Assembly: GCF_003058055.1 (NCBI RefSeq)
Contig: NZ_QBTZ01000002.1
Coordinates: 1 to 64,000 of the forward strand
Reading direction: 5' to 3'
Source of the DNA: Acidovorax sp. 107
GTDB taxonomy: Bacteria; Pseudomonadota; Gammaproteobacteria; Burkholderiales; Burkholderiaceae_C
Length of the DNA stretch: 64,000 bases
Shown: positions 26,046-35,462 of the stretch, one piece after another
Position numbering within the stretch: the stretch's first letter is position 1
Layout: every line of letters begins with the position of its first letter
Position numbers and translations under genes: made by a program
The notes under the pieces: generated by a model
Seen by the model: the letters and a program-made list of their open reading frames with translations, nothing else
The model's database searches: none
Told to the model about the DNA's origin: nothing

Positions 26046-27551
26046 GTGAGTGCAAGAGAGAGGGTAACGCGCAACACCCACGAGTTCTGGAAGGCGACGT
26101 GCGGCATCGACACCCACGCCAGGGGCTCTGGGAATGCTCGCAACGACACACCGTGGGTCGCCTTCACGGCGGATCGGAAAGCTCTGGTTTGCACGGTCTG
26201 GGAAGACCAGATCGCCAAAGTCGTTGATCCCATCGACAACCGAACCCGCAGCTTCGTGATGCTCGGCGGGAAATCGACAAAGTGGAAGGGCGGGGCGGTC
26301 AAGCGGGGACGCGAAGCGGAAACTGCCATAGACGAGGCCTTGAATTTGCGCGTGCCAGTCTTTGGTTTCCGCGCGGTGGCGTCTGGGGACGATCCCGCCC
26401 ACATGACCCGCCATGTGAAGCACATCAACCTCGATAATGTCTCTATCCTCAAGCCTCACTTTGGACTCGCCGTCGATAACCCACGAGAGCGCCTGGGCCT
26501 GGAAAAGAAGCTTCAGGACCTTTGGAAGAGCCCGGACGTTGATGCCCTCAATACGGCAACTCTCTTCGAACTGGTGGAGGCCACCGGCAATGTGCCCGGT
26601 GCCGACTGGAACCCTTTGCTTGCGCCTGCTACGGGGACCGACGACGCTGCAGGGCTTCGCGGCAATGCGCTTGCCGCGCGCATCGTGCTGCCCTACCTGG
26701 TAGAGCACGTCCGCAGGCAGACCGATGGTATCATCGTGCCTCTCACCTACTCCGATGTGGCCAAGTTACTGGGCAGGGTGAAGGCCGATGGCAATGCCTA
26801 TGCTCAAGGCATCGGAAATGTCCTCGGCGAAGTGACTAATCTGGTTGAGGCGGGTACCCGCGATTGGCCTGAGGAACTTCGCCCCCCTCACATCACCTCC
26901 ATGGTGGTCGCCAAATCGGGGGCCACTGCCGGTCTCCCCAGCGATGGCGTCAACGGCTACTGGCCCGGATTCGAGGCGCTGACACCGGCTGAAAAACGGG
27001 CCAAAGTGCGCGATGAATTCGACCGCATCCTCGCCTACGGTGATCGATGGCTCCAGGTCCTCGAAAGCGTGGGCCTTGGCTCCGCAGCATCGCCGGCAGA
27101 CCCCGATTCAGGCAACGGCAAAGACAAACGCTACGGCTGGGGTGGCGGCGAGTCCGAGGAGCACAAGCAGCTGCGCCTCGATGTCTTGGCCAGGCCGGAG
27201 CTGTTCGGCCTGCAGAACACGCGCCACGCGGAGACGGAGTACCCGCTCTTGTCGGGTGATCGCCTGGACGTATTTTTCCGAACGGAGGCACGTTTGGTCG
27301 GCGTCGAGGTCAAATCCATCCGGTCGGCAGACGATGACCTGGAACGTGGCATCTACCAGTGCGTGAAGTACCTGGCCGTCATGCGCGCTCAGGCGTTGAT
27401 CCACGAGCCTGCGGGCACAGAGATCCAAGTCACGGCGGTACTGGTGGTGCAAAAGCAGCTCCCAGCTGACCTGGAGGAACTCGCCACGAAGCTGGGCGTG
27501 AAATGGATGGTGCTGCCTCCTGGCCATTTTGCGCAGGCCACCCCAGATTGA
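26046..27551 (+). CDS. Putative PD-(D/E)xK nuclease with a winged-helix-like middle domain
   Basis: A 501-residue protein starting at GTG 26046, five bases after GGGAGG. Residues 1-140 form an unrecognised domain. Residues 230-310 (LTYSDVAKLLGR, then GIGNVLGEV and AGLPSDGVNGYWPG) resemble a helical or winged DNA-binding module seen in some restriction enzymes. Residues 395-445 carry a PD-(D/E)xK-like core: D408 in GDRLDVFF, then E421 and K423 in GVEVKS, with an acidic position at 396-398 and Q438 after it. The likely activity is DNA cleavage. The partner recombinases suggest either a defence gene or a transposition factor. Family not identified. Confidence 0.6.
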   Translation: MSARERVTRNTHEFWKATCGIDTHARGSGNARNDTPWVAFTADRKALVCTVWEDQIAKVVDPIDNRTRSFVMLGGKSTKWKGGAVKRGREAETAIDEALNLRVPVFGFRAVASGDDPAHMTRHVKHINLDNVSILKPHFGLAVDNPRERLGLEKKLQDLWKSPDVDALNTATLFELVEATGNVPGADWNPLLAPATGTDDAAGLRGNALAARIVLPYLVEHVRRQTDGIIVPLTYSDVAKLLGRVKADGNAYAQGIGNVLGEVTNLVEAGTRDWPEELRPPHITSMVVAKSGATAGLPSDGVNGYWPGFEALTPAEKRAKVRDEFDRILAYGDRWLQVLESVGLGSAASPADPDSGNGKDKRYGWGGGESEEHKQLRLDVLARPELFGLQNTRHAETEYPLLSGDRLDVFFRTEARLVGVEVKSIRSADDDLERGIYQCVKYLAVMRAQALIHEPAGTEIQVTAVLVVQKQLPADLEELATKLGVKWMVLPPGHFAQATPD

Positions 27552-27555
27552 AGCC

Positions 27556-29967
27556 TCAGACGCTCGACTTGAGCTTTTCCGCCACCCTGATGCGCTCGGA
27601 CATGTCGGCTTTCACATAGATGGCGGTGGTGTTGATGTTCTTGTGTCCCAGCAGCCCCTGCACCACGCTGAGATCTCCTTCGGAGGACTTCAGCGCCTTG
27701 TGCGCATAGGTGTGGCGAAGCCAGTGGGTGGAGGCCCGCATGAAAGGGCCCTTGCCCTCGCCCGGTTTCTCACCAGCGGTGGCAGAGCACATCGCAAAGA
27801 ATCCTTTGAGGATCTGATACAGCATGTGAGCGGACAAGGCGCCGTTCTCGTTGACGGTGTACTTGAGCTGGCCTGCCACGGATATGCCCTCGATCTCAAT
27901 CGTCGGCAGCGCTTTGACCTGTGATGCCAGGGCTTTCTCGTCGCGTTCCTTCTTCAGCTTCTTGTCTTTCGCCCAGATCCACCGGTCATCCAGCACGCCA
28001 ATCAACGGCTGGTCCTCGGGCTTGACGTGAGAGAAGTATTTCAGCCTGCCCTGGTTCAGCAGCTCCTCACGATCCCTCCGGTGCTCGCGCAAGGCCTCCA
28101 TGGTCTCGGCGTTCAAGGGCACTTGGCGTTTGCGCTTGCCCTTGCCCAGCACCTGCAGCACACGCGCTTCAGAACCAGGTTCCAGCGCTCGGTCGGTTTG
28201 TACGTGGGACCACCGGGCCTGCGCCACCTCCGCACGGCGAAGACCCGCGTTTTCGAGGAGCCGGAACAGGGCGCGCAGCCGCCGCTTGGGAGCACCATCG
28301 GGCAGTTCTGCGAACGTGTTCCCCACCACCTCCAGGTCGGCTTTGGTGAACGAGCGGAATACGTCCAACGTCTCTTCTTCGCGCTTTTTTCCGTGGACGG
28401 CCTGGGCAGCGTTGCCGTCGATGTATCCCGATTCTTTCCAGTGCGTGTACATCTTGCGCACTGCGGCGAACGTCACGTTCAGGCTCACGGAGTTCAGGGG
28501 CCCGCGCAGGGGCCTCCAGCCGGTGGTCTTTTTCTTGGGCGAGCCTTTGTCTGCTTGAACCCAGTGAGGAGGCGGGGCGATCAAAAAATCCTTGAAGGCA
28601 AAGAAGTCGGCCTCGTCCAATGAAGAGAGCGCCTTCTTGCGCTCATGAACGGACCAGAGGATCAAGCGCTCGATGGAGCGCTGGTACGCCTCCTGGGTGA
28701 ATGGCGACAGGTCCTTGATCTTGAGAAACCACCCCCTCACGGCCTCCAGGTCGTTGGTGGCACTCATCGTGTTGACCCCGTGCTTGCGAAACGTGCCCTT
28801 GGTTCCCATCAGATCTGCAGGCCACTTCATCGAGGTCAGCGGCTGCAGGGCGTTTTCATCCGAAACCTGCACTTCGGTGGAGGTGGCGTTGGCGGCGACC
28901 AGGGCGGGGAGCTGGGACAGGCCTTCGGCGGGCGCCAGGTTCCAGCGCAGAATCCACGCCAACAGGTTGTCCGCCCGCTTGACCCCATAGCCAGGCAGGG
29001 CGTCGTACCAGGTGGCGCCTTGCAGCGACATCCAGTCCACCAGGTTCCCCAGCGTGATCACACCGGCTTTGCGCAGCGCCTGCATCTGGGCGGCCGACAT
29101 GATCACCCACTGCTCCACGCGATGGGCGCGCTCGGGCTTGGTGCCCAGATGTTCATCCAGCCAGTTGATCGCGTTCAGCACGTCCTTCATGCGCTCGGCC
29201 GCGCTGCGGGCCTGCTCCAGATCCTGCACCGGCTCGACCGGGATCACTGTCGGCACGTTGGCCAAGGTGATCTCTGCCTGTGCCGGTGAAGCCGTGGCCA
29301 CGGGAGGGGTGAGGGCGGGAAGTGGGGCTTGGGCGGCTTGGGCGGCAGCTTCTGCTTCCTGCAGCGCCTCCTGGTGCCGCTCGATCAGCTCCGCTTCAGA
29401 AAACATGCCTTCGTCAAACTGCGCCGCAAACTCCTCCAGCGTCGGCGGCTGGGGCGCCTGGACTGCCACCGGCTCGGCAACGGACTGCGCTGCAGGGGCC
29501 GATGGCTGGGCACCGGGCTCACTGGCCGGAATCCGCGGTGCCTCCAGCACAATGGTCTGGTGGTCCCTGAGAACCCTCACCATAGCGCGGGCCTCGTGCG
29601 ACTGCGCTATGCCGTTGGCTGCAGCCTCGATCCGGTCCAAAAGCTCCTGGTATCTCTTGATCAGCGCTGGGAGCTCGGGCGCGCGGCCTGGCCAGAGCAT
29701 GTACTGGCGGGCGGCGACCGTGAGATCCACCCCTTGGGCAACCGCCCGCAGCATGGCAAACTCATCGGCCGTGGCGCTGCTGTCGTGGGCGATCTTGGTG
29801 CGCGAACCTGGTGGCCGACCGCGCCGCCGCGCTGTCTTGGCGGGTTGCGCGGGCTCCAGCGGCTGGCCACCGTCAAAATCCGCGACCGCGAGATTTCCGG
29901 GGCCGTCGATGGGGCCGGTGTCGGCGGGCGATTGACCCGCAGGAATTTCGGGCGTAGATTGGGCCAT
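27556..29967 (-). CDS. Large tyrosine recombinase with an N-terminal extension
   Basis: About 803 residues from ATG 29967; the frame is open to 30033. The first 60-80 residues include an RRRGRPPGSRTK basic stretch, followed by long Ala/Pro/Gln-rich segments to about 230. A domain at about 290-340 (LRKAGVITLGNLVDWM, then ALPGYGVKRADNLL) resembles the integrase-associated DUF3701 module. The recombinase core has Arg in LRRAEVAQ, H748 and R751 in HWLRHTYAH, H775 in LLGHKN and the nucleophile Y784 in TTAIYVKA, so it looks active. It converges on the nuclease gene, separated by 4 bp. It is the probable mobility enzyme of the 24.8-30.0 kb cargo. Confidence 0.85.
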   Translation of the reverse strand: MAQSTPEIPAGQSPADTGPIDGPGNLAVADFDGGQPLEPAQPAKTARRRGRPPGSRTKIAHDSSATADEFAMLRAVAQGVDLTVAARQYMLWPGRAPELPALIKRYQELLDRIEAAANGIAQSHEARAMVRVLRDHQTIVLEAPRIPASEPGAQPSAPAAQSVAEPVAVQAPQPPTLEEFAAQFDEGMFSEAELIERHQEALQEAEAAAQAAQAPLPALTPPVATASPAQAEITLANVPTVIPVEPVQDLEQARSAAERMKDVLNAINWLDEHLGTKPERAHRVEQWVIMSAAQMQALRKAGVITLGNLVDWMSLQGATWYDALPGYGVKRADNLLAWILRWNLAPAEGLSQLPALVAANATSTEVQVSDENALQPLTSMKWPADLMGTKGTFRKHGVNTMSATNDLEAVRGWFLKIKDLSPFTQEAYQRSIERLILWSVHERKKALSSLDEADFFAFKDFLIAPPPHWVQADKGSPKKKTTGWRPLRGPLNSVSLNVTFAAVRKMYTHWKESGYIDGNAAQAVHGKKREEETLDVFRSFTKADLEVVGNTFAELPDGAPKRRLRALFRLLENAGLRRAEVAQARWSHVQTDRALEPGSEARVLQVLGKGKRKRQVPLNAETMEALREHRRDREELLNQGRLKYFSHVKPEDQPLIGVLDDRWIWAKDKKLKKERDEKALASQVKALPTIEIEGISVAGQLKYTVNENGALSAHMLYQILKGFFAMCSATAGEKPGEGKGPFMRASTHWLRHTYAHKALKSSEGDLSVVQGLLGHKNINTTAIYVKADMSERIRVAEKLKSSV

Positions 29968-30033
29968 GACTATGAAAAAACCGATTGTCTTGAACGTTGG
30001 CCAGCGGGTCCAGCACCGGGCCAAAAGGTACAA

Positions 30034-30096
30034 CTAAGCGAAAGAGGAGCCGGAAAATCCCCCTCCTCTATTTTCATGCCTTATTTGAAAGACCTT
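30034..30096. terminator. Possible hairpin terminator between cargo and IS21 fragment
   Basis: The arms AGAGGAG (30043-30049) and CTCCTCT (30063-30069) enclose 13 bases and are followed by ATTTTC. The stem is modest and the loop long, so this is a weak terminator candidate. The remainder of the stretch is the junction with the IS21 fragment. Confidence 0.3.
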
Positions 30097-30943
30097 AACG
30101 TGCTGCACCGGCTGCTGGACGGCAAACCTGCGCCGGCACCGGTCACATCGCCGCAGGCCCTCAAGCTGGCGGTGGAACCCCTGGCCAATGTACTTCGCTA
30201 TGACCAGCTAAGGGAGGTGCGCTATGCGTCATGACCCTGCCATCGCTTCTATCGTGATCATGCTCGCGAGCTCAAAATGCACGGCATGGCCCAGGCTGTC
30301 GCTGCGCTGGCCGAGCAAGGTGCACCGGCCTTTGATGCAGCACAGCCCATCCTGTCCCAACTGCTCAAGGCCGAAACCGCCGAGCGGGAGGTGCGCTCGG
30401 TGGTCTACCAATTGAAGGTGGCCAGGTTCCCTGCGTACCGGGCCTGGCTGGGTTTGACTTGAGCCACGGTGAGATCAACGAAGCTCTGGTGCGTCAGTTG
30501 CACCGCTGTGAATTCTTGGAGAACGCCAACAACGTGGTGCTGGTGGGTGGGCCGGGGACGGGCAAGACCCACATTGCCACAGCCCTCGGGGTGCAAGCCA
30601 TTGAGCACCATCACCGTAGGGTGCGGTGCTTCTCCACGGTGGAGTTAGTCAATGCGCTGGAAGAGGAGAAGGCGCAAGGCAAGTCAGGGCAGATGGCCCA
30701 CCGGCTGGCCCATGTGGATCTGGTGATTCTGGACGAGCTGGGCTACCTCCCGTTCATTGCATCAGGAGGTGCCTTGCTGTTCCATCTACTGTCCAAGCTT
30801 TACGAGCGCACGAGCGTTTTGTTCACCACCAACCTGAGCTTCAGAGAATGGGCAAGCGTGTTCGGGGATGCAAAGATGACCACGGCACTGTTGGACCGAC
30901 TCACGCATCACTGCCATATTCTGGAAACCGGCAACGACAGCTA
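30097..30943 (+). mobile_element. IS21-family fragment: istA tail and frameshifted istB
   Basis: This matches 22915-23767 of the intact copy: the last 40 or so codons of istA, then istB from ATG 30224. Two single-base deletions break istB, one at GATCATGCTCGCGAG (near 30260) and one at TACCGGGCCTGG (near 30440). Walker A (GGPGTGKTH) and Walker B ([12 protein letters not shown]) are still readable in the third segment. At GACAGCTAC (30943) the sequence switches to an IS66 transposase, removing the istB tail and the right end. Inactive. Confidence 0.88.
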
Positions 30944-31628
30944 CGCACCTGGTGCGTTTGAAGCCGCGCGTGCCGGTCAACATGCCAGAACCTTCCTGGG
31001 TGACTGGCGCGGCAATCTGATTTGTGACGACTACGCCGACTACAAGGCCAGCTTCGGCTAGGGCGTGACAGAAGCGGGATGCTTGGCTCACGCCCGGCGC
31101 AAGTTCTTCGATCTGCACGCGGCCAACAAGAGCACGATCGCCGAGTTCGCACTGGCGCAGTTCGCGCGGGTCTACTAGATCGAGCGGGCCGTCCAAGACA
31201 CACCAGCACCTCAACGGCTACTGGCTCGCCTGCAGCACAGCTGGCCGATACTGGACGCCTTACACCAGTGGATGGTGTTGCAGCGTCAGCAGGTGGCCGG
31301 CAACTCGGCCACGGCCAAGGCGCTGGACTACATCCTCAAGAGCTGAGCGGCGTTCACGCGCTTTGTCGATGACCCGTAGCTGCCAGCGGACAACAACTGG
31401 ATCGAGAACCAGATCCGGCCCATTGCCATCGGAAAAATCAACTGGTTGTTCGCCGGCAGCCTGCACGCGGGCCAGCGGGCGACCGCTGGTATGAGTCTGA
31501 TCCAGTCGGCACGCATGAGTGGGCGCGACCCGTACGCGTACCTCAAGGAATTGCTGACCCGGCTGCCCACATACAAGGCCAGCCGGATCGACAAGCTGTT
31601 GCCGCACCGCTGGCAACCGGCGGGCTGA
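30944..31628 (+). mobile_element. IS66-family transposase remnant with four in-frame stops
   Basis: The frame carries the C-terminal part of an IS66 Tnp[59 protein letters not shown] and the conserved end DPYAYLKELLTRLP. It stays in one frame throughout but is interrupted by TAG 31059, a second TAG near 31176 (after FARVY), TGA near 31344 (after DYILKS) and TAG near 31377. Each replaces a codon that in intact relatives is Gln, Glu, Trp or Gln. The N-terminal half is missing. Confidence 0.85.
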
Positions 31629-31656
31629 TCCCGGCCATCGACGCCATCGGCTCTGT

Positions 31657-31790
31657 TCATCGGGTGGCTATCTTGAGCAGCAGCCCTGGGGAGACCTTCC
31701 AGTTCTGGCCTTCGTCGTTGTGCACGCTGGCGGTCTTCATGTTCAGGCGCAGCACGATGCCGCTCTTGACGCTGCCATCGCTGGCCGTGA
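31657..31790 (-). pseudogene. Fragment of a small hypothetical gene
   Basis: The minus-strand translation DRVQFTASDGSVKSGIVLRL, followed by NMKTASVHNDEGQNWKVSP, looks like an SH3-like small plasmid protein ending at 31657. Its upstream part is lost at the junction with the IS5 tail near 31790. Function unknown. Confidence 0.35.
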
Positions 31791-31992
31791 ACTGAACCCG
31801 GTCAAGGCCGTGGTGATTCCCTCGCGGGCAACGAACAAGCAGTCGCGCGATTTGTACAAGGCGCGTCATTTGATTGAGAACTTCCTTGCGCGCTTGAAGC
31901 AGTACCGTGGCATAGCTACGCGCTACGACAAGACGGCTCGTAACTTTCTGGGGATCATTCACCTGGCCGCATCCGTGGTGTGGCTGATGTGA
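31791..31992 (+). mobile_element. IS5-family transposase C-terminal fragment
   Basis: About 65 codons encode VVIPSRATNKQSRDLYKARH, then LIENFLARLKQYRGIATRYD and the end NFLGIIHLAASVVWLM, the classic C-terminus of IS5-group transposases including the catalytic Glu region (LIEN). The remainder of the element is missing. From 31993 to 32145 I see only short GC-rich inverted repeats before the catabolic island. Confidence 0.8.
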
Positions 31993-32145
31993 GTCGTACC
32001 AACCCCACGCCAGCCTCAGGATTGATTGATGACACGCCTTAGTAGTCCAAGTTTTCGTCCCCCCTCCCGAGGTCTGCACTATCGGTTGTTCTCGACAGTG
32101 TCGGGGAGGCGACACGGTTGACCTGAATCGAGATAACCGATTGCC

Positions 32146-33258
32146 TCAGGTCGCGTCAGTGGTCATGGTGTCGTCGTGTTCGCCAATATACGGCGCAGAT
32201 CCCGGACGAACTGGAGCCGTTCGGCTAAATCGTGGGGCCGGTGAAGGCTGCAGCACGCCGTCTTGCTCAAAGAACGTTTCGCGCGCCGCGTTGTGCGGAT
32301 GGCGCGCAGCCTCTTCGAGCGTCAGGACGGGTGCAAAGCACACGTCCGTCCCCTCCAACAGCGCGCACCAGTCCTCGCTCGGTTTAGACAAAAAGATCTC
32401 TGTGAGCCTGCGCTTGAGTTCAGGCCATGCGGCGGGATCGCGCTGGCGCTGGAAAGCGGGATCGTGGAGACCAAGCTTCTCCAGCAGCAGCATATAGAAC
32501 TGGGGCTCCAGGGATGCGATCGAGATCCACTTCCCGTCAGCGCACTCGTAGGTGTCGTAGAAATGCGAGCCACCGTCGAGCATGTTGGACTGTCGGTCGT
32601 TTTGCCACATGTTAGCCGCCTTGAGTTCGCAGACGATGGAGGTCAGCAGGGCAGCCCCGTCGGTGATCGCGGCATCGACCACCTGGCCGCGCAGCGATGT
32701 GCGCGCCTCTAGCAAAGCGCAAACAATGCCGAAGGCGAGCATCATGCCGCCGCCGCCCAGGTCGCCGACCATCGCCGGCGGCGCCACCGGGCCGCCTTGC
32801 GAGCGGCCGATCAGGCTGAGTGCGCCCGACAACGCGATATAGTTGATGTCATGCCCGGCTGCCTGCGCGAGCGGGCCGTCCTGGCCCCAGCCGGTCATGC
32901 GGCCATAGACCAGACGCGGATTGCGTGCCAGCAGCACATCCGGCCCCAGACCTAGCCGCTCCATCACGCCCGGGCGGAAACCTTCGATGATGGCGTCGGC
33001 TCCGTCAATCAGCTCCAGGACCCGCTGCACGTCCTCGGGCGACTTCAGGTCAACCGCGATCGAGCGCCGGCCACGGTGCAGCACGCTGCGCCGGCCGCCG
33101 GCCAGGAAACCACCCTGTCCGCGGTCCTTGCCCTTGTCGGCCTTGCGGTCCAGGCGGATCACGTCGGCGCCCATGTCGGCCAGCATCATGGCGCAGAACG
33201 GCCCGGGGCCGATGCCGCCGAACTCGATCACTTTCAACCCCTGCAAGGGACCACTCAT
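32146..33258 (-). CDS. Alpha-methylacyl-CoA racemase-like protein (CaiB/BaiF class III)
   Basis: A 370-residue protein. The N-terminus MSGPLQGLKVIEFGGIGPGP and GHDINYIALSG, GGPVAPPAMVGDLGGGG and ASLEPQFY are characteristic of alpha-methylacyl-CoA racemases, not of CoA transferases. The candidate catalytic residues H136, D166 and E251 keep the same spacing as H126, D156 and E241 of the mycobacterial racemase. The enzyme interconverts 2R- and 2S-methylacyl-CoA so that S-specific dehydrogenases can act. CAGGAG precedes the ATG. It is the last gene of the leftward operon. Its presence implies a substrate or intermediate with an alpha-methyl branch. Confidence 0.85.
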   Translation of the reverse strand: MSGPLQGLKVIEFGGIGPGPFCAMMLADMGADVIRLDRKADKGKDRGQGGFLAGGRRSVLHRGRRSIAVDLKSPEDVQRVLELIDGADAIIEGFRPGVMERLGLGPDVLLARNPRLVYGRMTGWGQDGPLAQAAGHDINYIALSGALSLIGRSQGGPVAPPAMVGDLGGGGMMLAFGIVCALLEARTSLRGQVVDAAITDGAALLTSIVCELKAANMWQNDRQSNMLDGGSHFYDTYECADGKWISIASLEPQFYMLLLEKLGLHDPAFQRQRDPAAWPELKRRLTEIFLSKPSEDWCALLEGTDVCFAPVLTLEEAARHPHNAARETFFEQDGVLQPSPAPRFSRTAPVRPGSAPYIGEHDDTMTTDAT

Positions 33259-33308
33259 TTGTCGCTACTCCTGCAATCGAACTAACAAAACCACCAGCCA
33301 GCCGCCTG

Positions 33309-34169
33309 TTACCCCAGCCAACGCTTGCGCCGCTTGTAATGCTTGACCTCGCGAAAACTCTTGCGTTCCCCCTCGCGGTCCAGGCCAAGATAAAACTCAC
33401 GCACGTCCTCGTTGTCGCGCAGCTCCTGGGCCTGCCCCTCCAGCACGATGCGGCCGCTCTCCATGACATAGCCATAATCGGCGATCTCCAGGGCCACGCG
33501 CGTGTTCTGCTCGACGATGAGCAGCGACAGTCCCTGCGCGCGCAGGTGATGCAGCACGGCGTAGACTTCCTCGATCATGCGCGGCGCCAGTCCGAGCGAG
33601 GGCTCGTCGATCAGCATGAGTTTCGGCTCGGCCATGATCGCGCGCCCGATCACCAGCATCTGCTGCTCCCCGCCCGACAGATAGCCGGCGGTGCGTTTTC
33701 GCAGCTCGGCCAGACGCGGAATCGCATCGTACACGTTGTCCATCGCCCGGTGCATCGATTGTGCTGATGAAAACATGTGGCCGCCGATGATGAGGTTTTG
33801 CTCGACCGTCATGTGCTGCAGCACGCGTCGGCCTTCCATCACATGGACCAGACCTCCGCGCACCACAGTCGCCGGGTCGTGCCCTTGAATCGGCCGCCCA
33901 TCGAAGGTGATGACCCCGCCCGAAACGCGGCCGTCCTCCGAGTCGATGACGCCGGAGATGGCCTTGAGGGTCGTGCTCTTGCCGGCACCGTTGGCACCCA
34001 ACAATGCCACACAGCCTCCGTGGGGGATCTGCATGGACACGCCCTTGAGCGCCAAGATCACCTCGACGTACAGTACCTCGACGTTGGACAGCGTCAACAC
34101 CGCCGGAGTGGCGGCCGCTTGAGGCGCGGCACGCTGGTCCGGAGCCGCAGCAAGGGCTGGACTTACCAT
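33309..34169 (-). CDS. Branched-chain-type ABC transporter ATP-binding protein (LivF-like)
   Basis: A 286-residue ATPase. Walker A is GANGAGKSTTL, the signature is LSGGEQQML and Walker B is LMLIDEPSLGL, with the LivF-type ending after RIVLEGQAQEL. The N-terminal 25 residues are an Ala/Pro-rich extension and the C-terminal 40 residues (REFYLGLDREGERKSF, then KRRKRWLG) are unusually basic. It energises import with the LivG-like partner encoded at 39352. The start overlaps the binding-protein gene by 7 bp. Confidence 0.88.
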   Translation of the reverse strand: MVSPALAAAPDQRAAPQAAATPAVLTLSNVEVLYVEVILALKGVSMQIPHGGCVALLGANGAGKSTTLKAISGVIDSEDGRVSGGVITFDGRPIQGHDPATVVRGGLVHVMEGRRVLQHMTVEQNLIIGGHMFSSAQSMHRAMDNVYDAIPRLAELRKRTAGYLSGGEQQMLVIGRAIMAEPKLMLIDEPSLGLAPRMIEEVYAVLHHLRAQGLSLLIVEQNTRVALEIADYGYVMESGRIVLEGQAQELRDNEDVREFYLGLDREGERKSFREVKHYKRRKRWLG

Positions 34170-35392
34170 TTTGGCACCGTTGGCACGGTCACGTCGCCTG
34201 CCGACCGGAACACCTTGCCATCCTTCATCGTGGCGATGTTGACCTTGGCCGTGCCGGTGGGGAAGGGCGTGTCGCTGTTGAAGTCCACGCCAGGCAGTAT
34301 GCCCATCAGGTCGTTGCCGGTGAACTGGCTTGCCAGCAGCGTCTCCCGCACGGCTTCGCCTGTGACTTTGCCGACGCCTTTGGACTTGATGGTGGCCTCG
34401 ATCGCGCGCACGGCCACGATGGTTTGGCCCAGACCCATGACGGTCATCGCATTCCAGGTCGATTTCAGACCGTACTTTTCCTGCAGCAGCTGATAGAACT
34501 TGCGTGCCGTTGTGTCGCTTTCGCTGGCGTCGGCAATTGCGCCCACTTCGAAGTCGCCGGCAAAGCCGTTAGGATCACCAAGGGCCTTGGACGATCCAGC
34601 CAGGCCGTTGTGCAGCGATAGCATGATCGGGATGTTCTTGCCCAGCGCCTGCAAGGCCCGTTTGGTCGCCACGGCCTGCGCCGTGTTGGTCTGGATCACA
34701 ATCACATCGGTGCCCGCGTTGACCAGGCGGCGCACCGCCAGGGTTAGGTCAGTTGGCTGCACTTCGGTCCAGATCGCTTCGACGAAGCTGGCCTTGTCGG
34801 GGTTGGCCTTGGTGTAGCTTTGCAGGCCCTTGGCCATGTCGGCGTAGGCGGGCGTGGCTTCGGACGTGATGATTGCCACCTTGACCGGGCGCTTGCCCTC
34901 GAGCTTGGTGGCGCGGAACCACTCCAGGAAAGCGGCCGCCTCATGCGGGTAGGTGGGGCGCAGGTTCAGGGCCCATTGGTTGGGCTTCCAGCCGAAGCCG
35001 TAGGCCGCGGTGCCAAGCAGCATGACTACCTTGTCTTCCGGCAGGCGCTGCTGCAGCGCGGCCGCATCCGGGCCGCCAAGGCCTAGTACAAGCGCGGGTT
35101 TCACTTCGGCCTTGATGCCGGGCCATAAGCTGGCGGTTTGCGCCACGTCGTAGCGCATGTCATAGGTTTTAACGACGATTTGCGCATTGAGCTTGCTGCC
35201 CACTTCCTTGTTCCACCATTCGATCACGGCGAGTCGCCCGCCCTGCATCTCGGGCATGACGTTGGCGTAGGGGCCGGCGAAGTCCGCAAAGGCGGCAACG
35301 TTGATCGTTGTCGTCTGCGCAGAGGCTGTCGCGTTTAGCAGCAGACCTGCTGCGAGAGCGGCCGTGAGTTTGAAAAAGGTATTGCGCTGCAT
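34163..35392 (-). CDS. ABC transporter periplasmic substrate-binding protein
   Basis: A 409-residue protein with a signal peptide (MQRNTFFKLTAALAAGLLLN, cleavage likely after ATASA). The mature part is a type I periplasmic binding fold of the branched-chain amino acid/hydrophobic acid group (INVAAFADFAGPYANVMPEM; DVIVIQTNTAQAVATKRAL; NGLAGSSKALGDPNGFAG). It captures the substrate for the LivH/LivM permeases encoded next. Proteins of this type linked to CoA ligases usually bind aromatic or alicyclic acids; the ligand here is unknown. Confidence 0.87.
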   Translation of the reverse strand: MQRNTFFKLTAALAAGLLLNATASAQTTTINVAAFADFAGPYANVMPEMQGGRLAVIEWWNKEVGSKLNAQIVVKTYDMRYDVAQTASLWPGIKAEVKPALVLGLGGPDAAALQQRLPEDKVVMLLGTAAYGFGWKPNQWALNLRPTYPHEAAAFLEWFRATKLEGKRPVKVAIITSEATPAYADMAKGLQSYTKANPDKASFVEAIWTEVQPTDLTLAVRRLVNAGTDVIVIQTNTAQAVATKRALQALGKNIPIMLSLHNGLAGSSKALGDPNGFAGDFEVGAIADASESDTTARKFYQLLQEKYGLKSTWNAMTVMGLGQTIVAVRAIEATIKSKGVGKVTGEAVRETLLASQFTGNDLMGILPGVDFNSDTPFPTGTAKVNIATMKDGKVFRSAGDVTVPTVPKW

Positions 35393-35462
35393 GCTTGTCT
35401 CCAGGTAGTGGTGGTGAAGGGAAAAGGGACCGGGGGATTGCGACTCGCTGTGGTGAGCGTGT

